From Vandiemenella viatica (lineage: Eukaryota > Arthropoda > Insecta > Orthoptera > Morabidae): a stretch of 64,000 bases of DNA. The position numbers and the translations under genes are program-made. A model generated the notes under the pieces. The model did no database searches and had not been told where the DNA came from. It saw only the letters and a program-made list of their open reading frames with translations. The stretch is taken from assembly GCA_031002005.1 (NCBI GenBank), contig JARYHS010013630.1:241435539-241499538 (forward strand). Reading direction: 5' to 3'. Of the stretch, positions 46,535 through 57,544 are shown in pieces; the stretch's first letter is position 1, and every line of letters starts with the position of its first letter.

Positions 46535-46690
46535 AGGTGTGTGCACACCTCCAGTACCAAATGGCTCATTCTCTAGAGCATGAATAACATTTTATACCAA
46601 AATATTGTATTTTTGTGATCGTGTTACATGTTATTCTTTCATTGCAGCCCTCACCTTTGATATGTGATGAGTTATTTTCCCTATTCTTTA
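46535..46690 (+). repeat. Dispersed repeat K, copy 2
   Basis: This is the partner of 25035-25200: GTGCACACCTCCAGTACCAA, GGCTCATTCTCTAGAGCATG and later GTGATGAGTTATTTTCCCT. It is noncoding and of unknown class. Confidence 0.45.
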
Positions 46691-46927
46691 TTATTTATTA
46701 TAATGGGAGTAGACAGCAACGAACAATAGAAGCATTCAGAAGTGGGATCCTGTCACAGGGTATGTGTTGTTACTTCATGATAATGAAATCAATTCAAATT
46801 CACAAAGAACTTGGCAATATGAGCCCACTTATTAGTATGATGTTACAGCCCATCTGGCCTGGATGCATGCACTAATTCAGTTGCTGTTGCTCATAAATAC
46901 ATTGTATCCTTTTCAAGCTGACTTTAA

Positions 46928-47160
46928 TTAATCTAACTGATCCTTGATATCCTGTAAACTGGCACTGGGATGGAATTGATGTCTGAGCTGGCTCCACACA
47001 TGTTCTATCAGGGACAGATCTGAGGCTCTTGATAGCCACAGCAGTATCTCAACATCACACAGACAGTTCATACAGACCTGTGCCATGTATGGATGAGCAA
47101 TGTTGGAAAATGAGAAGTAACACATGACGATGCACGATGTTCCTGCTGTATCGTTGTGTT
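46928..47160 (-). mobile_element. Tc1-like transposase, C-terminal relic
   Basis: The minus strand reads AHPYMAQVCMNCLCDVEILL, then WLSRASDLSLIEHVWSQLRH and QFHPSASLQDIKDQLD. This is the end of the DDE domain, where relatives have WPARSPDLSPIEHVWDQL. The third acidic residue lies in SLIEHVW. Upstream catalytic parts are not recognisable. The flank 47160-47640 holds two short copies of AATACAGCCTRGAC but no coding support. Confidence 0.75.
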
Positions 47161-48769
47161 GTCAGATATTAACAGAGATAGTGGTTTGGTTGAAATGCTG
47201 CCTGGACAAGAATGTTTTTGTTACAGCATAAGGCAGAAGGAATTTAGTTATTATTAGTAATCAATAAGCAGCTGTCATAAGCTCCGTGGGGTCTATTGGA
47301 GATCGCGATTCTGCTACAACAACATTAAATAATATCGTTGGAATACTGATGCAGTTAGTCGCAAGACCTATTATTTTCAAGAAGTATTTCCATTGTAATA
47401 CAGCCTGGACCATTATTTTCAACCAGAAATTATGTTGCAATACAGCCTAGACAAACATGAAACCGTTAAATGTACTTCGGAAAGTATTTCTAGTGGAGTC
47501 TTGTGTTTGAACACTGCAGTATTATGATGCCAACTCCAGGCAGAATCACGAACTCCAGTAATCCTGCTGCATGTAAATGAGGTGTATTGTGTTGTAAACG
47601 ACTTCCAGTGTTGCTTCATGAAACAATAAGTTTCTACATTAGCCCATTGAATACATTCGTTTTAAGTGAAGGATGAAATAGATATTTGCAGAATATTGAA
47701 CAGTAAGTAAAAAGGACAGTTTTGTGAATCATAGTCTACTGTTTGTACTAAAAATTTGAACAAAAAAATAAAAAAGGGTTAGTTAAGTTTTAAATTTTGG
47801 CAAAAATAATTTGCAATACAGAGACTGTATAGTAACAAAAAAGAAGACACACAGGAAATAAATTAAACGGAGATAGAATGGAATCCTTTACATTTTTATA
47901 AATACATTTGGGGCATGACCATTTTGCACTTTTAGTGAAGCAACTTTCGTGCTGATATACTCACAGCATTTTACGGTGTTTTATTTTCAAGCTTTGATTT
48001 TTCATATTTATTATGACGCATATATTACGAACGAAATTATGGTGTAATATTTGAGATTTCATACTATTTTATGTAAGCAAATGAAAACATCTCTTTACGA
48101 ACTTAACAACAGTACCAACCTTTTTTTAATTTAAGGTTAAGTACAGATTTATATTTCCTGCTGCCAAACTATTATTTGTCAAGTGCATTGGTTTTATGGC
48201 TTTGAAACTAAACACAAACTTGCATATATAAGAAGGTTTTTGCTTTTATTTCTGAAAATTACATAAAATAACAAAGAGTAAACGTGGCACGAAGTAGGAA
48301 ACTCTTTGTTGTTTGCGAATTGATACTAATGGCAATTTCTAAAAGCAATATGTGCTTTTGCACTTCATGCCAAATTTCATTTAAATATGAGTTATTAAGG
48401 CGTGATTGATTCCAGAAGTACATCCAAACTCACATCCAAACTTTCTCATTTATATATATATATATATATATATACCTGGTCAACAGTCTTTCTGCGAGGC
48501 AGTCTCCCACAACACCCTTCCTTCAAGTGTTCTCCTGTTGACAAAGGGCTAGACCTGAAAATTCTTTATCATGTGTGTTTTTGTCGTTTCTGTGTGCTCA
48601 TATCCCACATCCATCATCTAAGGATAAGTGGTGGCTCATTTCCCTGTCCTGATTTGTTATTCCTTTTCACTACTTGTTGCCTATTATATATATAAGAGTT
48701 GCTCATTTAAAGATATAAGATTCTACTTCAGCCTGATTTGTGTGCCATATATTTGAACTACATTTTTTT
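47161..48769. other. Unassigned intron sequence
   Basis: A (TA)n tract lies at 48449-48473. Otherwise no gene or repeat was recognised. Confidence 0.5.
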
Positions 48770-49015
48770 TTCTGTTTTTACTGTGGCCTTATACCTCATC
48801 AACATCGAGGTTATTAGAGGTGGGATGGGATTGGGGACAAGGAGCAGGAAGGAATAAGGCCATGGCATTTTGAAGGAAGCATCCGGGCATTCACCTGGAG
48901 TGATTTGGGGAAACCATAGAAAAAACCAAATCTCGATGCCCGGATGAGGAATCAAACCAGCGTCCTCCCGAATGTGAGGCCAGAGCGTTAACCACCGCCC
49001 CACCATGCTCAGTAT
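48770..49015 (-). mobile_element. tRNA-derived SINE, family 2
   Basis: On the minus strand the head is AGCATGGTGGGGCGGTGGTT (A box) with B box GGTTTGATTCC. The body block is GGTTTCCCCAAATCACTCCA, then GGTGAATGCCCGGATGCTTCC and a GGCCTTATTCCTTCC segment. This body arrangement is common in arthropod SINEs. Two further copies in the same orientation lie at 63340-63560 and from about 63860 to the window end. Confidence 0.85.
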
Positions 49016-50555
49016 ATTTGTATTACTACAGTATGTGATATCAATATTGGCAAAGTATATGAAATTCATGGGTGATATGATATGATATGATATGATGTTT
49101 TGAGTAACACTATCTAATTATGAAGGCAGAAGCACATAAACTAGGTTTGCAAAAAAAAAAAAACTTTTTTTTTTTACTGTTGTATAGTGTAATTGGCCTG
49201 TTCCTCTGGTTAACATCATGAACTAACTAACGGAACCTATATATGCAGACTTCTTACAAAACGAATCAGTACTCAAACAAGCCAGGAGACAGAAGTAGAC
49301 AGAGTAGGCTCTCTAAGAATAAAATGCTACAGATATAATATATTGGGGCAAACTAAGAGTCTGAGACAAGAAACTGAATATGTCGCTACCAGTATAAAGA
49401 AATCTAATTTTATAATAAGCAACTCTGGGTCATCTATGACATCATCTGTCATGCCATAACATCACTCTATGATGTTGTGCAATGACATCATGCATTATGT
49501 GATTGTTCTTGGTTATACACATTATTTAATAACATTTCTAATGCATCTGCAAATAAATTAACTGACAGAACACTGAAATAAAAGTATGTATATCAAACAT
49601 TAGATGCTTATATTTACTTAATATTCTTTTGATACACTGGTATAAAAGTATTCTTTAAATTCTTTGTCCATAGATATGTAAGACAAAACCTTTAAGTTTC
49701 GAGCATACTGTTAGTGAAAGTTTTGATTAGATTCTTACTTAGCATGGGTGAGAATTACAACTGGCATTTAATGTTACAACAGAGGATATGAATAATTAAG
49801 TTTTTTTTCAAAATAATTTAAGCTGTGAAATTATTAAATTGTTTGAACAGAAATAGTTGCACACTGATCACGATCTGTGCAGCCTACACTACAGTTAAAA
49901 CAAATATCATGTGGCATAACATAAGGTTATATGATTTATTTCAATTTTCTTTGCTTTCACTGAGCAATATTAATGAGGCTATTATTTCAGCAACATGTAA
50001 CTTTCAGCCATTCAAATGTTGTAATATCGGTCTGAATCACGGATAACAAAAAAGAATTGTAAAAACCATTGAAGATTTTTGATCAAATTTAGCTACAAAA
50101 GGAAGTGTCTATGTCCATTCTGGTCCAGGCTACATTCCAACCTATCTACAGGTGCCACTAATGATTCTGGTCAAAAAGATCCAAGAATTGCTTTTTTTTA
50201 AAAAAATAAATAAATAAATAAATAAAACAATCATGTTACAAACCTGAAAAACAAAATGTTATCTACATATGAAATTTCATTCAAATTGCTAGAGCCTTTT
50301 CTGAGATCATCTGGTTTACCACCTCATAAACTACTTTTAAAGAAAATTTTTATTATTATGTTAAATAGAAATATTAATGCTGATCAGGGATTAATTAATG
50401 CTGCAAAATTAGTGATAATTCTCTTAGACAAGCATTTCATCAGTGCTAAATTAATTCACTCTGATAAAACTATGCTATTATCCTGCATTAACCTCACACC
50501 ATCAAATGTGCCTTTCCATATGATAAGATAACAATTCCCAATTAAAGTAACATTC
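49016..50555. other. Unassigned intron sequence with microsatellites
   Basis: A (GATAT)n run lies at 49074-49096 and an (AAAT)n run at 50205-50225. No gene recognised. Confidence 0.5.
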
Positions 50556-50559
50556 ACTA

Positions 50560-50940
50560 TCAATGTTTGGGATCCGTTTCATAAGGGGTTGATTGACAGT
50601 ATGGAGAAAGTACAGTGAAGAGCCACTCGATTTGTGACCACCTGCTGCAGTACTTGTGAAAGCGTAACAGAACTGATTAGGAGATTGGCTTGGAGTCTCT
50701 GGTAGATAGACGACGCTTGTTTCATTTAAATTTATTGGTAAACATGTGTACTCCCACTTTCACTTACAAGAGTGGTGAAATAGTTCATCCACTAACCTAT
50801 ATGAGTCAGAATGACAGGAAAGATAAGATTAGAGAAATAAAGTGCCACTCTGATTCTTATATGAATTCTTTTTTCCCTCATACTATTCGAGATTGGAATG
50901 TAGGGCAAAGAGATTAGTTTTAGTGCTGAGCAACCCTCTT
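50560..50940 (+). mobile_element. CR1-like retrotransposon, other family, 3' relic
   Basis: The plus strand reads WDPFHKGLIDSMEKVQ near 50568, a stop, ATRFVTTCC, then LESLVDRRRLFHLNLLVNMC near 50690 and SFFPHTIRDWN near 50869. The order matches the end domain of CR1/jockey polymerases (WDP, QRRAARFV, DRRR, NSFFPRTIRDWN). Sequence differs from family A, so it is a separate family. It has stops and a frameshift. Confidence 0.75.
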
Positions 50941-51699
50941 CACTCTCAATTTTGTGACTTGAAGAGAATATATGAAGATGTAGAATAAAGCACAAGGTTA
51001 GACACTCAAAGGGCAGGATTGTATTAATCAGCACCTGTTATTTTGTATGGATACACGTTCGTGGCTTTTTGGCTACTCTGTAGATTCTTAAATATTTATT
51101 TGTGTGTTAAAGTCCATGATAATCACATTATTACTGCTAATATTGTTTTTAAAGAAGAGTTGTAAAGTAAAGAAGATTGAAAAAATGACTTCTGGCACGC
51201 AAATATTTTTTTTTTTTTTTTTTAATATTTACTTTTTAAATGTTTTACAGCTAAACATGTAGTATTTAATAATAACGACTTTTTACAGTAAAATTGATAT
51301 TTATTACTACTCTTCAAAACAAAACACATTTAATTAGTAAATACTTGCATTTACTTATTTCCTCATTATTATATTACTATTCTGTGACTGATCATGATAC
51401 TGTGCAAAATATTTGCATGGTTCAGTTAGTAGTATACATGAAATCTTCATTTAAATATATAAGAGATCCTTGCAGAAACTAAAGAGAAACTATCAGTAGG
51501 CTTTCTGGTACCTGAAACATCTACAAGATGGCATTAGAGCTGTTTCTGAGATGCCAAACACAAAAATTGTTCATTTTTTATAAAGTCTCATTTTTGTGGG
51601 GAAGAGACATATTTAGATAAACTTAAAAGGAAAAAGGTTATCAAAATATGAAGTTTGATTCAAATCATTAGAACCTTTCCCAAGATACCAAATATATAT
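50941..51699. other. Unassigned intron sequence
   Basis: A T-run lies near 51207-51225 and a (TA)n tract near 51691-51704. No gene recognised. Confidence 0.5.
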
Positions 51700-51704
51700 A
51701 TATA

Positions 51705-52680
51705 CAACAATTGCTCTTTTGAAGACTATAGGAAACACAGCTCTTGCAGAGGTCTTAAACTGGTCACAAAGAAACAAATTGACACTCAATATAAAAAAAA
51801 CAAACACCATTAAATTCAGTTCTGTTAGTAGATCTCAACAGATAGACTTAAAACTAAATGAAGAAAATATTGAGTGTGTTGTAAGTACAAAGTTTCTAGG
51901 AATGATTGTTGATCATGAGCTAAAGTGGAAACAACATGTACAGTCATTGGGTAAGAAAATATCTACTGCATGTTTTGCACTCAGAATTATAGCTCCTGTA
52001 TGTAATGAAAATTGCCTCAAGACAGTATACTTTGCAAATATTCATTCAATAATATCCTATGGAATCATCTTTTGGGCCTCAAGCAAAACAAATATAGACT
52101 CTATTTTCAAATTACAAAAATGGTCAGTAAGAATAATAGCAAAAACTTCAAAAAGAACCCACTGTAAAGATATATTCAGAAAACTAGGCATACAAACAGT
52201 TCCATCTTGTTATATCTACAATTGTATCATGCACATAAAAAACAACTTACAAGAATTTACCACAAACAACTCCATCCATAAATATTCCACTAGATTAGAA
52301 AATGACTTCCATATACAGCGGAAATTAAAAAGTAAAAGTCTAAATAGTTTTTTCTACAAGGGAGTTAAATTGTACAATAAACTGCCAGTGGATATTAAGG
52401 GAGAAAAAAACCCAGAAGTTTTTAAGGGAAAGCTAAAGATGTATTTAATAGAAAATGCTTACTATTCTGTTGAAAATTACCTAAATTAAGGCAATATGTA
52501 TATTAATCTGACCTGTTAAACCAGAAATTACAGAAAAATTGTACAGAAAGTTATGTATATATCTATGTAACCACACATTGTAGATTACCTTGCAATTTGT
52601 ATAGTTTATACATTAAAATGACGAAGCCAATATACAATAAATGTATCACATGGTGAATAAAATAAATAAATAAAAAAAAA
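51705..52680 (+). mobile_element. Jockey-like retrotransposon, 5'-truncated, 3' end intact
   Basis: A single open frame of 256 codons (51719-52489) encodes the RT thumb and C-terminal domain: LNWSQRNKLTLNIKKTNTIK, STKFLGMIVDHELKWKQHVQ, ISYGIIFWASSKTNIDSIFK, LQKWSVRIIAKTSKRTHCK and SFFYKGVKLYNKLPVDIKG. The catalytic palm has been lost by truncation. The 3' UTR ends in AATAAATAAAAAAAAAA near 52680, a poly(A)-type tail. The frame has no lesion, so the insertion may be recent. It cannot function alone. Confidence 0.88.
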
Positions 52681-52964
52681 AAGATATTAGATAATGTTTC
52701 AATGGCCCTTTCATTGGTTTCAGGGAAAGATAATGACCTGTTACTAAAGATTGTGGATTGAAATATATTTGGAAATGTTCTTTTTGTGAGACTAGTGGAC
52801 TGATATCTGACTGGGAATTATCAAGAAAGGTACCATATTCCTTGACTACTATGCCCCTCACATATTTGTAATCCATCTGTAGAAAAGCTTATAGTCAGAA
52901 AATTTTCAAATCTGAATTTCGAAGAATTAAAATAATCATAGGTAAGACATTTCATGCCACATAT
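52681..52964. other. Spacer
   Basis: Nothing recognised between the jockey-like tail and element E2. Confidence 0.5.
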
Positions 52965-55868
52965 ACTGTATATTTTTTCTTGCTGTCGTCAGTCTTTCGA
53001 CTGGTTTGATGCAATCCTCCATCCTTTCCTATCCTGTGCTAACCTCTTCATTTCTACATACCCCTTACAGCCCAGGTCCTCAATTATCTGCTTCATATAT
53101 TCTAATCTTGGTCTTCCTCTACGGTTCTTACCTTCGACTGTTCCCTCCACTAACAAATTAAACAATCCAACATGTCTCAAAATATGGCCTACCAGCCTGT
53201 CTCTTCTTTCCGTAAGCTTCTTTCACAAACTTCTTATCTCACCCATCATTTCCAAAACTCGTTCATTTCTTACTTTGTCTGTCCACTTAATTTTCAGCAT
53301 TGTTCTGTAGCTCCCAATTCAAATGCTTCAATTTTCTATCTTTCTGGTATTCCTAAAGTCCATGTTTCGCTACCATAAAGAGCTGTGCTCCACACAAAGA
53401 GTTTCAAAAAGTTCTTCCTAATTCCTAGATCAATATTTGAAACTAAAAGGTTTCCCTTTTTCATGAAGGCTCTTTTTGCTAGTGCTATTCTGCTTTTGAC
53501 ATCATTCCTGCTTCATCCATCGGTTGTAATTTTACTTCCCAAGTAACAGAATTCACTTACCTCTCCTATTGCATCCAGTCCTATTTTTATATTTAATCTA
53601 CTAGTATTGGTATCATTTCTGCTACATTTCATCACTTTTGTCTTGCTTTGATTTATATTCAGTACAAAATCTTCCTTCTGTATTTTGTTCATGCCATTCA
53701 GTTACTTCTCAATATCCTCAGCCCTCCCTGCTAAGAAGACAATGTCATCAGCAAATCGTAACATACTGATTATTTCTCCCTGAAAACTTATGCCACATGG
53801 AAATTTTTCTTTGACTTTCTTCATTGCTTCTTCTACATACAAGTTGAATATTAACGGGGATAGACTACAACCTTGTCTCACACCCTTTTTAACTGATGCA
53901 TGTCTCTTGTGTTCTCTACTTTTATTATAGCCACCTCATTCTTATATAGTTTATAGAGTATTCTTCTATCTCGGTACTTTAGACCTGACTTCTTTAAAAT
54001 TTTGAACATCTTGTCCCACCTATCATTATCAAAAGCTTTTTCTAAATCAAGAAATTCCATAAAAGTATCTTTGTTTTTCTTGATCAGTTCTTCAAGTATT
54101 AATCTTAAAGAGAGAATTGCTTCCCTTGTACCACGATTTTTCCTAAACCCAAACTGATCTTCACCTACTCTCTCTTCTACTACCCTTTCCATCCTTCTGT
54201 ATATTATTCTGGTCAATAATTTTGAAGCCTGTGTTGTTAGACTAATAGTGTGATAATTCTCACATTTGTCGGTTTGTGCTTTCTTTGGAAGTGTGAAGAT
54301 GATATTTTTATTAAAATCAGTTGGAATTTCTCCTTTTTCATAACTTTTTGATATCAGCTTAAATAATCTTTCGATTCCTTCTTCTCCTAGGGATTTAAGA
54401 GGTTCTGCAGGGATCTCATCAATTCCAACTACCTTATTTGCTTTCGAGTCATTCAGAGCTTTATTAAATTCTGTCCTCAAAACAGGATCTCCTAAGTCAT
54501 CAATGTCGACATCATCTTCCTTTTCCATTACACTATTGTTCAAGTCGTCCCCATCATAAAGTTTCTCAATGTATTCTTTCCATCGGTTAGCTCTATCTTC
54601 TGAGCTTAAAAGAGGTTTCCCATCGGCAGCTTTAATGTTCATACCTCTTTTCTTCATTTCTCCAAAATTCTTTTTGATCTTTCTGTAGGCAACATCTACT
54701 TTACCTACGACCATTTCCTTTTCTAATTCTTCACACTTTGCTTGTAGCCATTTTTCTTTTGCTATTTTGCATTTCCTATTTATTTGATTTCTAAATTGCC
54801 TGTACTGCCCTCTTCCTGCTTCTTCCTGAGCATTTTTGTACCTTCTCCTCTGATCCATCAACTCCAAAATTTCATCTGTGATCCAAGGTTTTCGGGCAGC
54901 TTGTTCCCTAAAGCCTAATGTTTCTTTACCAGCTTTCATTATTTCAGTCTTTAATGCATTCCATTCATCCTCAGTTGAGTTCCTTTCATAGTTACTTCTT
55001 AGACCCAAGTCTACCATTTCTGCAAATTTCTGTCTCGTGCTAGATTGTTTCAGTTTATTCACTTCCAGTTTGTTCAGCTTATACTGCTTCCTTATTCACT
55101 TAAATTTCAGCCTACACTTCATTATTATCAAATTATGGTCAGAGACTATGTCTGCTCCTGGGTACACTTTACAGTCTAGAACTTGATTCCTGAATCTCTG
55201 TTTGACCATGATATAATCTAGCTGATATCTGCCTGTATCCCCAGGACGTTTCCAGGTGTATATTCTTCTTGTATGGTTCTTAAACAGTGTGTTTGCCACT
55301 ACTAGCTTATATCTTTCACAAAATTCTAGCAACCTGCTTCCTCATTCATTTCTTTCTCCTAGACTAAAACTTCCTACAGTATTCCCATCTTTTCCTTCTC
55401 CCACTATTGCATTCCAATCACCCATGATTATTAGATTTTCCTCCCCCTTCACATATTGAATTAATTCTTCAATTTCAGCATACATTTTTTCTATTTCTTC
55501 ATCATCTTCCTGTGATGTTGGTATATACACTTGTACTAATGTTGTTGGGTTGGGCTTAGTTTCTAACCTCATGAAAATAATTCTGTCACTAAACTGTTCA
55601 TAATAACTCACCCATTTCCCTACTTTCTTGTTCATTACAAATCGTACACCAGTGACTCCGTTGACAGGGTGTGTGCTAATTACCCTGTGTTCCCCAGACC
55701 AGAAATCCTGTGTGTCCTTCCATTTAATCTTGATAATCCCAACAACATATAACTTAAGTTGTTCCATATCCCTTTTTAAGTTTTCTAACCTACCTGCCCT
55801 ATTCAGATATCTAACATTCCACGCTCCGACTCGTAGAATATTTCTATCCATTCTGATGACTGTATATT
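52965..55868 (-). mobile_element. Element E2: near-complete endonuclease-RT retrotransposon with TSDs
   Basis: The insertion body is 52975-55858. ACTGTATATT is duplicated perfectly at 52965-52974 and 55859-55868. On the minus strand it opens with CATCAGAATGGAT and ends GACTGACGACAGCAAGAAAA. One polyprotein frame runs from the endonuclease to the RT, with few breaks. The E1 copy at 28378-33990 is a close relative. Both endonuclease and RT domains are represented, so of all the retrotransposons here it is the closest to full length. Confidence 0.93.
52980..55851 (-). pseudogene. Endonuclease-reverse transcriptase of E2, lightly damaged
   Basis: From the ATG at 55851: endonuclease VGAWNVRYLNRAGRLENLKR, VQVYIPTSQEDDEEIEKMY and IMGDWNAIVGEGKDGNTVG (catalytic GDWN), then VVANTLFKNHTRRIYTWKRP and VSDHNLIIMKCRLKFK. 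The RT follows: KANKVVGIDEIPAEPLKSLG (54450), FGFRKNRGTREAILSLRL (54155), EFLDLEKAFDNDRWDKMFK (54065), GVRQGCSLSPLIFNLY (53885) and MLRFADDIVF (53765). Lesions are TGA at 55342-55344 and at 55096-55098, both where arginine CGA is expected (E1 keeps CGA at the second). One base is missing at 53911/53912 relative to E1, and more stops follow in the C-terminal third. The start codon is chosen because it directly precedes the endonuclease fold. Confidence 0.88.
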
Positions 55869-55875
55869 CATATTT

Positions 55876-57155
55876 TTAATTTAATTGCAATGAAGCACAC
55901 ACTCCAGTGGCAATTCCCTAGTCATCTAATTACTCCTTTCTTATTTTATTTTTAATACAATTTGAGTGTTAATTTCCTCCGTCATCTATTTTTGTGATTT
56001 ATGGATTTTAATTTTTAATTTCCTTCCGTGTTTTTGGTAAATTATTAATCACTTCACTTGGAAGTTTGTTCTAATCCCTGACACCCTTATTGAGAAAAGG
56101 AAGTTTCCTGATTCCATTATGCATGGAATTGGGTGCTAGTTTGTGGTCATGGTCATCTTTTCCCTTCCATGCACTGTTCCCAATTCTCCAACCAATATCC
56201 CTCCAAGCCCCATCACCAATGCATCGTGCATTCACAGTACTCTCTTCACCCTCCTCCTGTCTTCCAATGACTCCCAATCCAGCTCCTTTATCATACCAGT
56301 TACTGAATGGGTCCTATGATAATTTACACAAAAAATCTAGCTGCCCTTGTTTGCATGACATCCAAGTCCTGTATTTGATATGAAAAATGTGGATCCCAAA
56401 CTACACCACCATATTCAACTAATGGTCGGACCATTCCCTAACTTCTCTGGAACATGTTCTCATCGTGTTATCCAGTAAATGAAGGATTTTGTAACTTTTT
56501 CTTACCACCTGATCAATGTGCTCTGCCCAGTTGAATTTGTTATCATACTTTATGCCAAGATATTTACAGTTCAAGCTTTCAACAACCAATTCTGACTCCA
56601 ACCTATGATCAAAAACAATGTTTAGTTTTTTATCTTTGTACCTAATGAACTGACTCTTCTTGGCATTTATCTTTATTCCATGCTGATATACCCATTTAGA
56701 TATTCTATCCAGGTCACTCTGCAGCTGTTCACAGTCTTCTCATGTTTTGATCCTATAAAAATAATAACTCTGTGTGGACATTATGACTTGGAGGCAGGGT
56801 TTCTATTGGCTGCACGTTCCGCCCCTGCTATAGCTGCCTTAACCTTACCCGGCAATCATACCGGGTACAGGAGACCTACAGTTTAACGTGGAATCTGAAC
56901 CACAGAAGCTTTCTGGCGGACTTCACATTACACAGCAAACTGTGCCAGAGGTGAAGGTCAGGTTAAGCGCCTTTGAAAATCCTGGCTAAGACAGGGATTC
57001 GAACCGGGGACCTTTCGATCTCCAGTCAGACACGTTAACCACTGAACCACCAGGCCGCTCTTTTGACTCTACTATATACTATTATGTTATCTGGTAAGAA
57101 CTTACATTCTGACCTAAACCATCAACACAATCATTCATTAGATTAATGAACAGTA
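55876..57155 (-). mobile_element. CR1-like retrotransposon (family A), 3' part split by a SINE
   Basis: Minus-strand blocks are SLNCKYLGIKYDNKFNWAEH (56575), TMRTCSREVREWSDH (56465), GDGAWRDIGWRIGNSAWKGK (56215) and GIRKLPFLNKGVRD (56110). The 3' UTR signature GGGAATTGCCACTGGAGTGT lies at 55917-55898. Beyond a SINE (about 56780-57065) the element resumes at 57095-57155, matching the family A sequence at 7205-7250. Stops are frequent. Confidence 0.82.
56780..57065 (-). mobile_element. tRNA-derived SINE, family 1, best copy
   Basis: On the minus strand the head reads GCGGCCTGGTGGTTCAGTGG and TTAACGTGTCTGACTGGAG, with B box GGTTCGAATCCC (near 57003-56992). These are good A and B boxes of a polymerase III promoter. 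The body carries GCACAGTTTGCTGTGTAATG and GTGGTTCAGATTCCACG. It is inserted in a family A element. Confidence 0.85.
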
Positions 57156-57544
57156 TTCACACATAATATGAGCAATGAGAAGATACAAACCAAAATTCCA
57201 ACTCAGACAAGTGTTATAGTACTTGCAAAAGCCTTGGTATCAGATACAATGGAAGAATCTTATTGAAACTTGATAGGGATTTTAATGAATGCAGAGAGAG
57301 TAAGGCAGCGTAGTAAAGTGCAAAGCCAAATTATGAGTTTTACCATTTTTCAGTGCCTAGTCCTTGTGAATTATCACTTTTATGTAAAACAAGTCTGAAG
57401 ACAACCTATTGGAACGGAGTGTCACTTGGTGTATTGTTGCATAAAGTGGCAGGACTTCCTCTAAGATGCAGAATCAGAACATCTCTACTCATAAGCCAGC
57501 TAAGTAGACAAGTCATAAGTACCAAAGAGTCAAGAGGCCCTATA
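57156..57544. other. Unassigned spacer
   Basis: Nothing recognised. TA at 57543-57544 is the target duplication of the next element. Confidence 0.5.

Noticed and set aside
47161..47640. Possible full Tc1 element around 46928
   Set aside because: I found no inverted ends and no upstream catalytic motifs; only the C-terminal block is supported.
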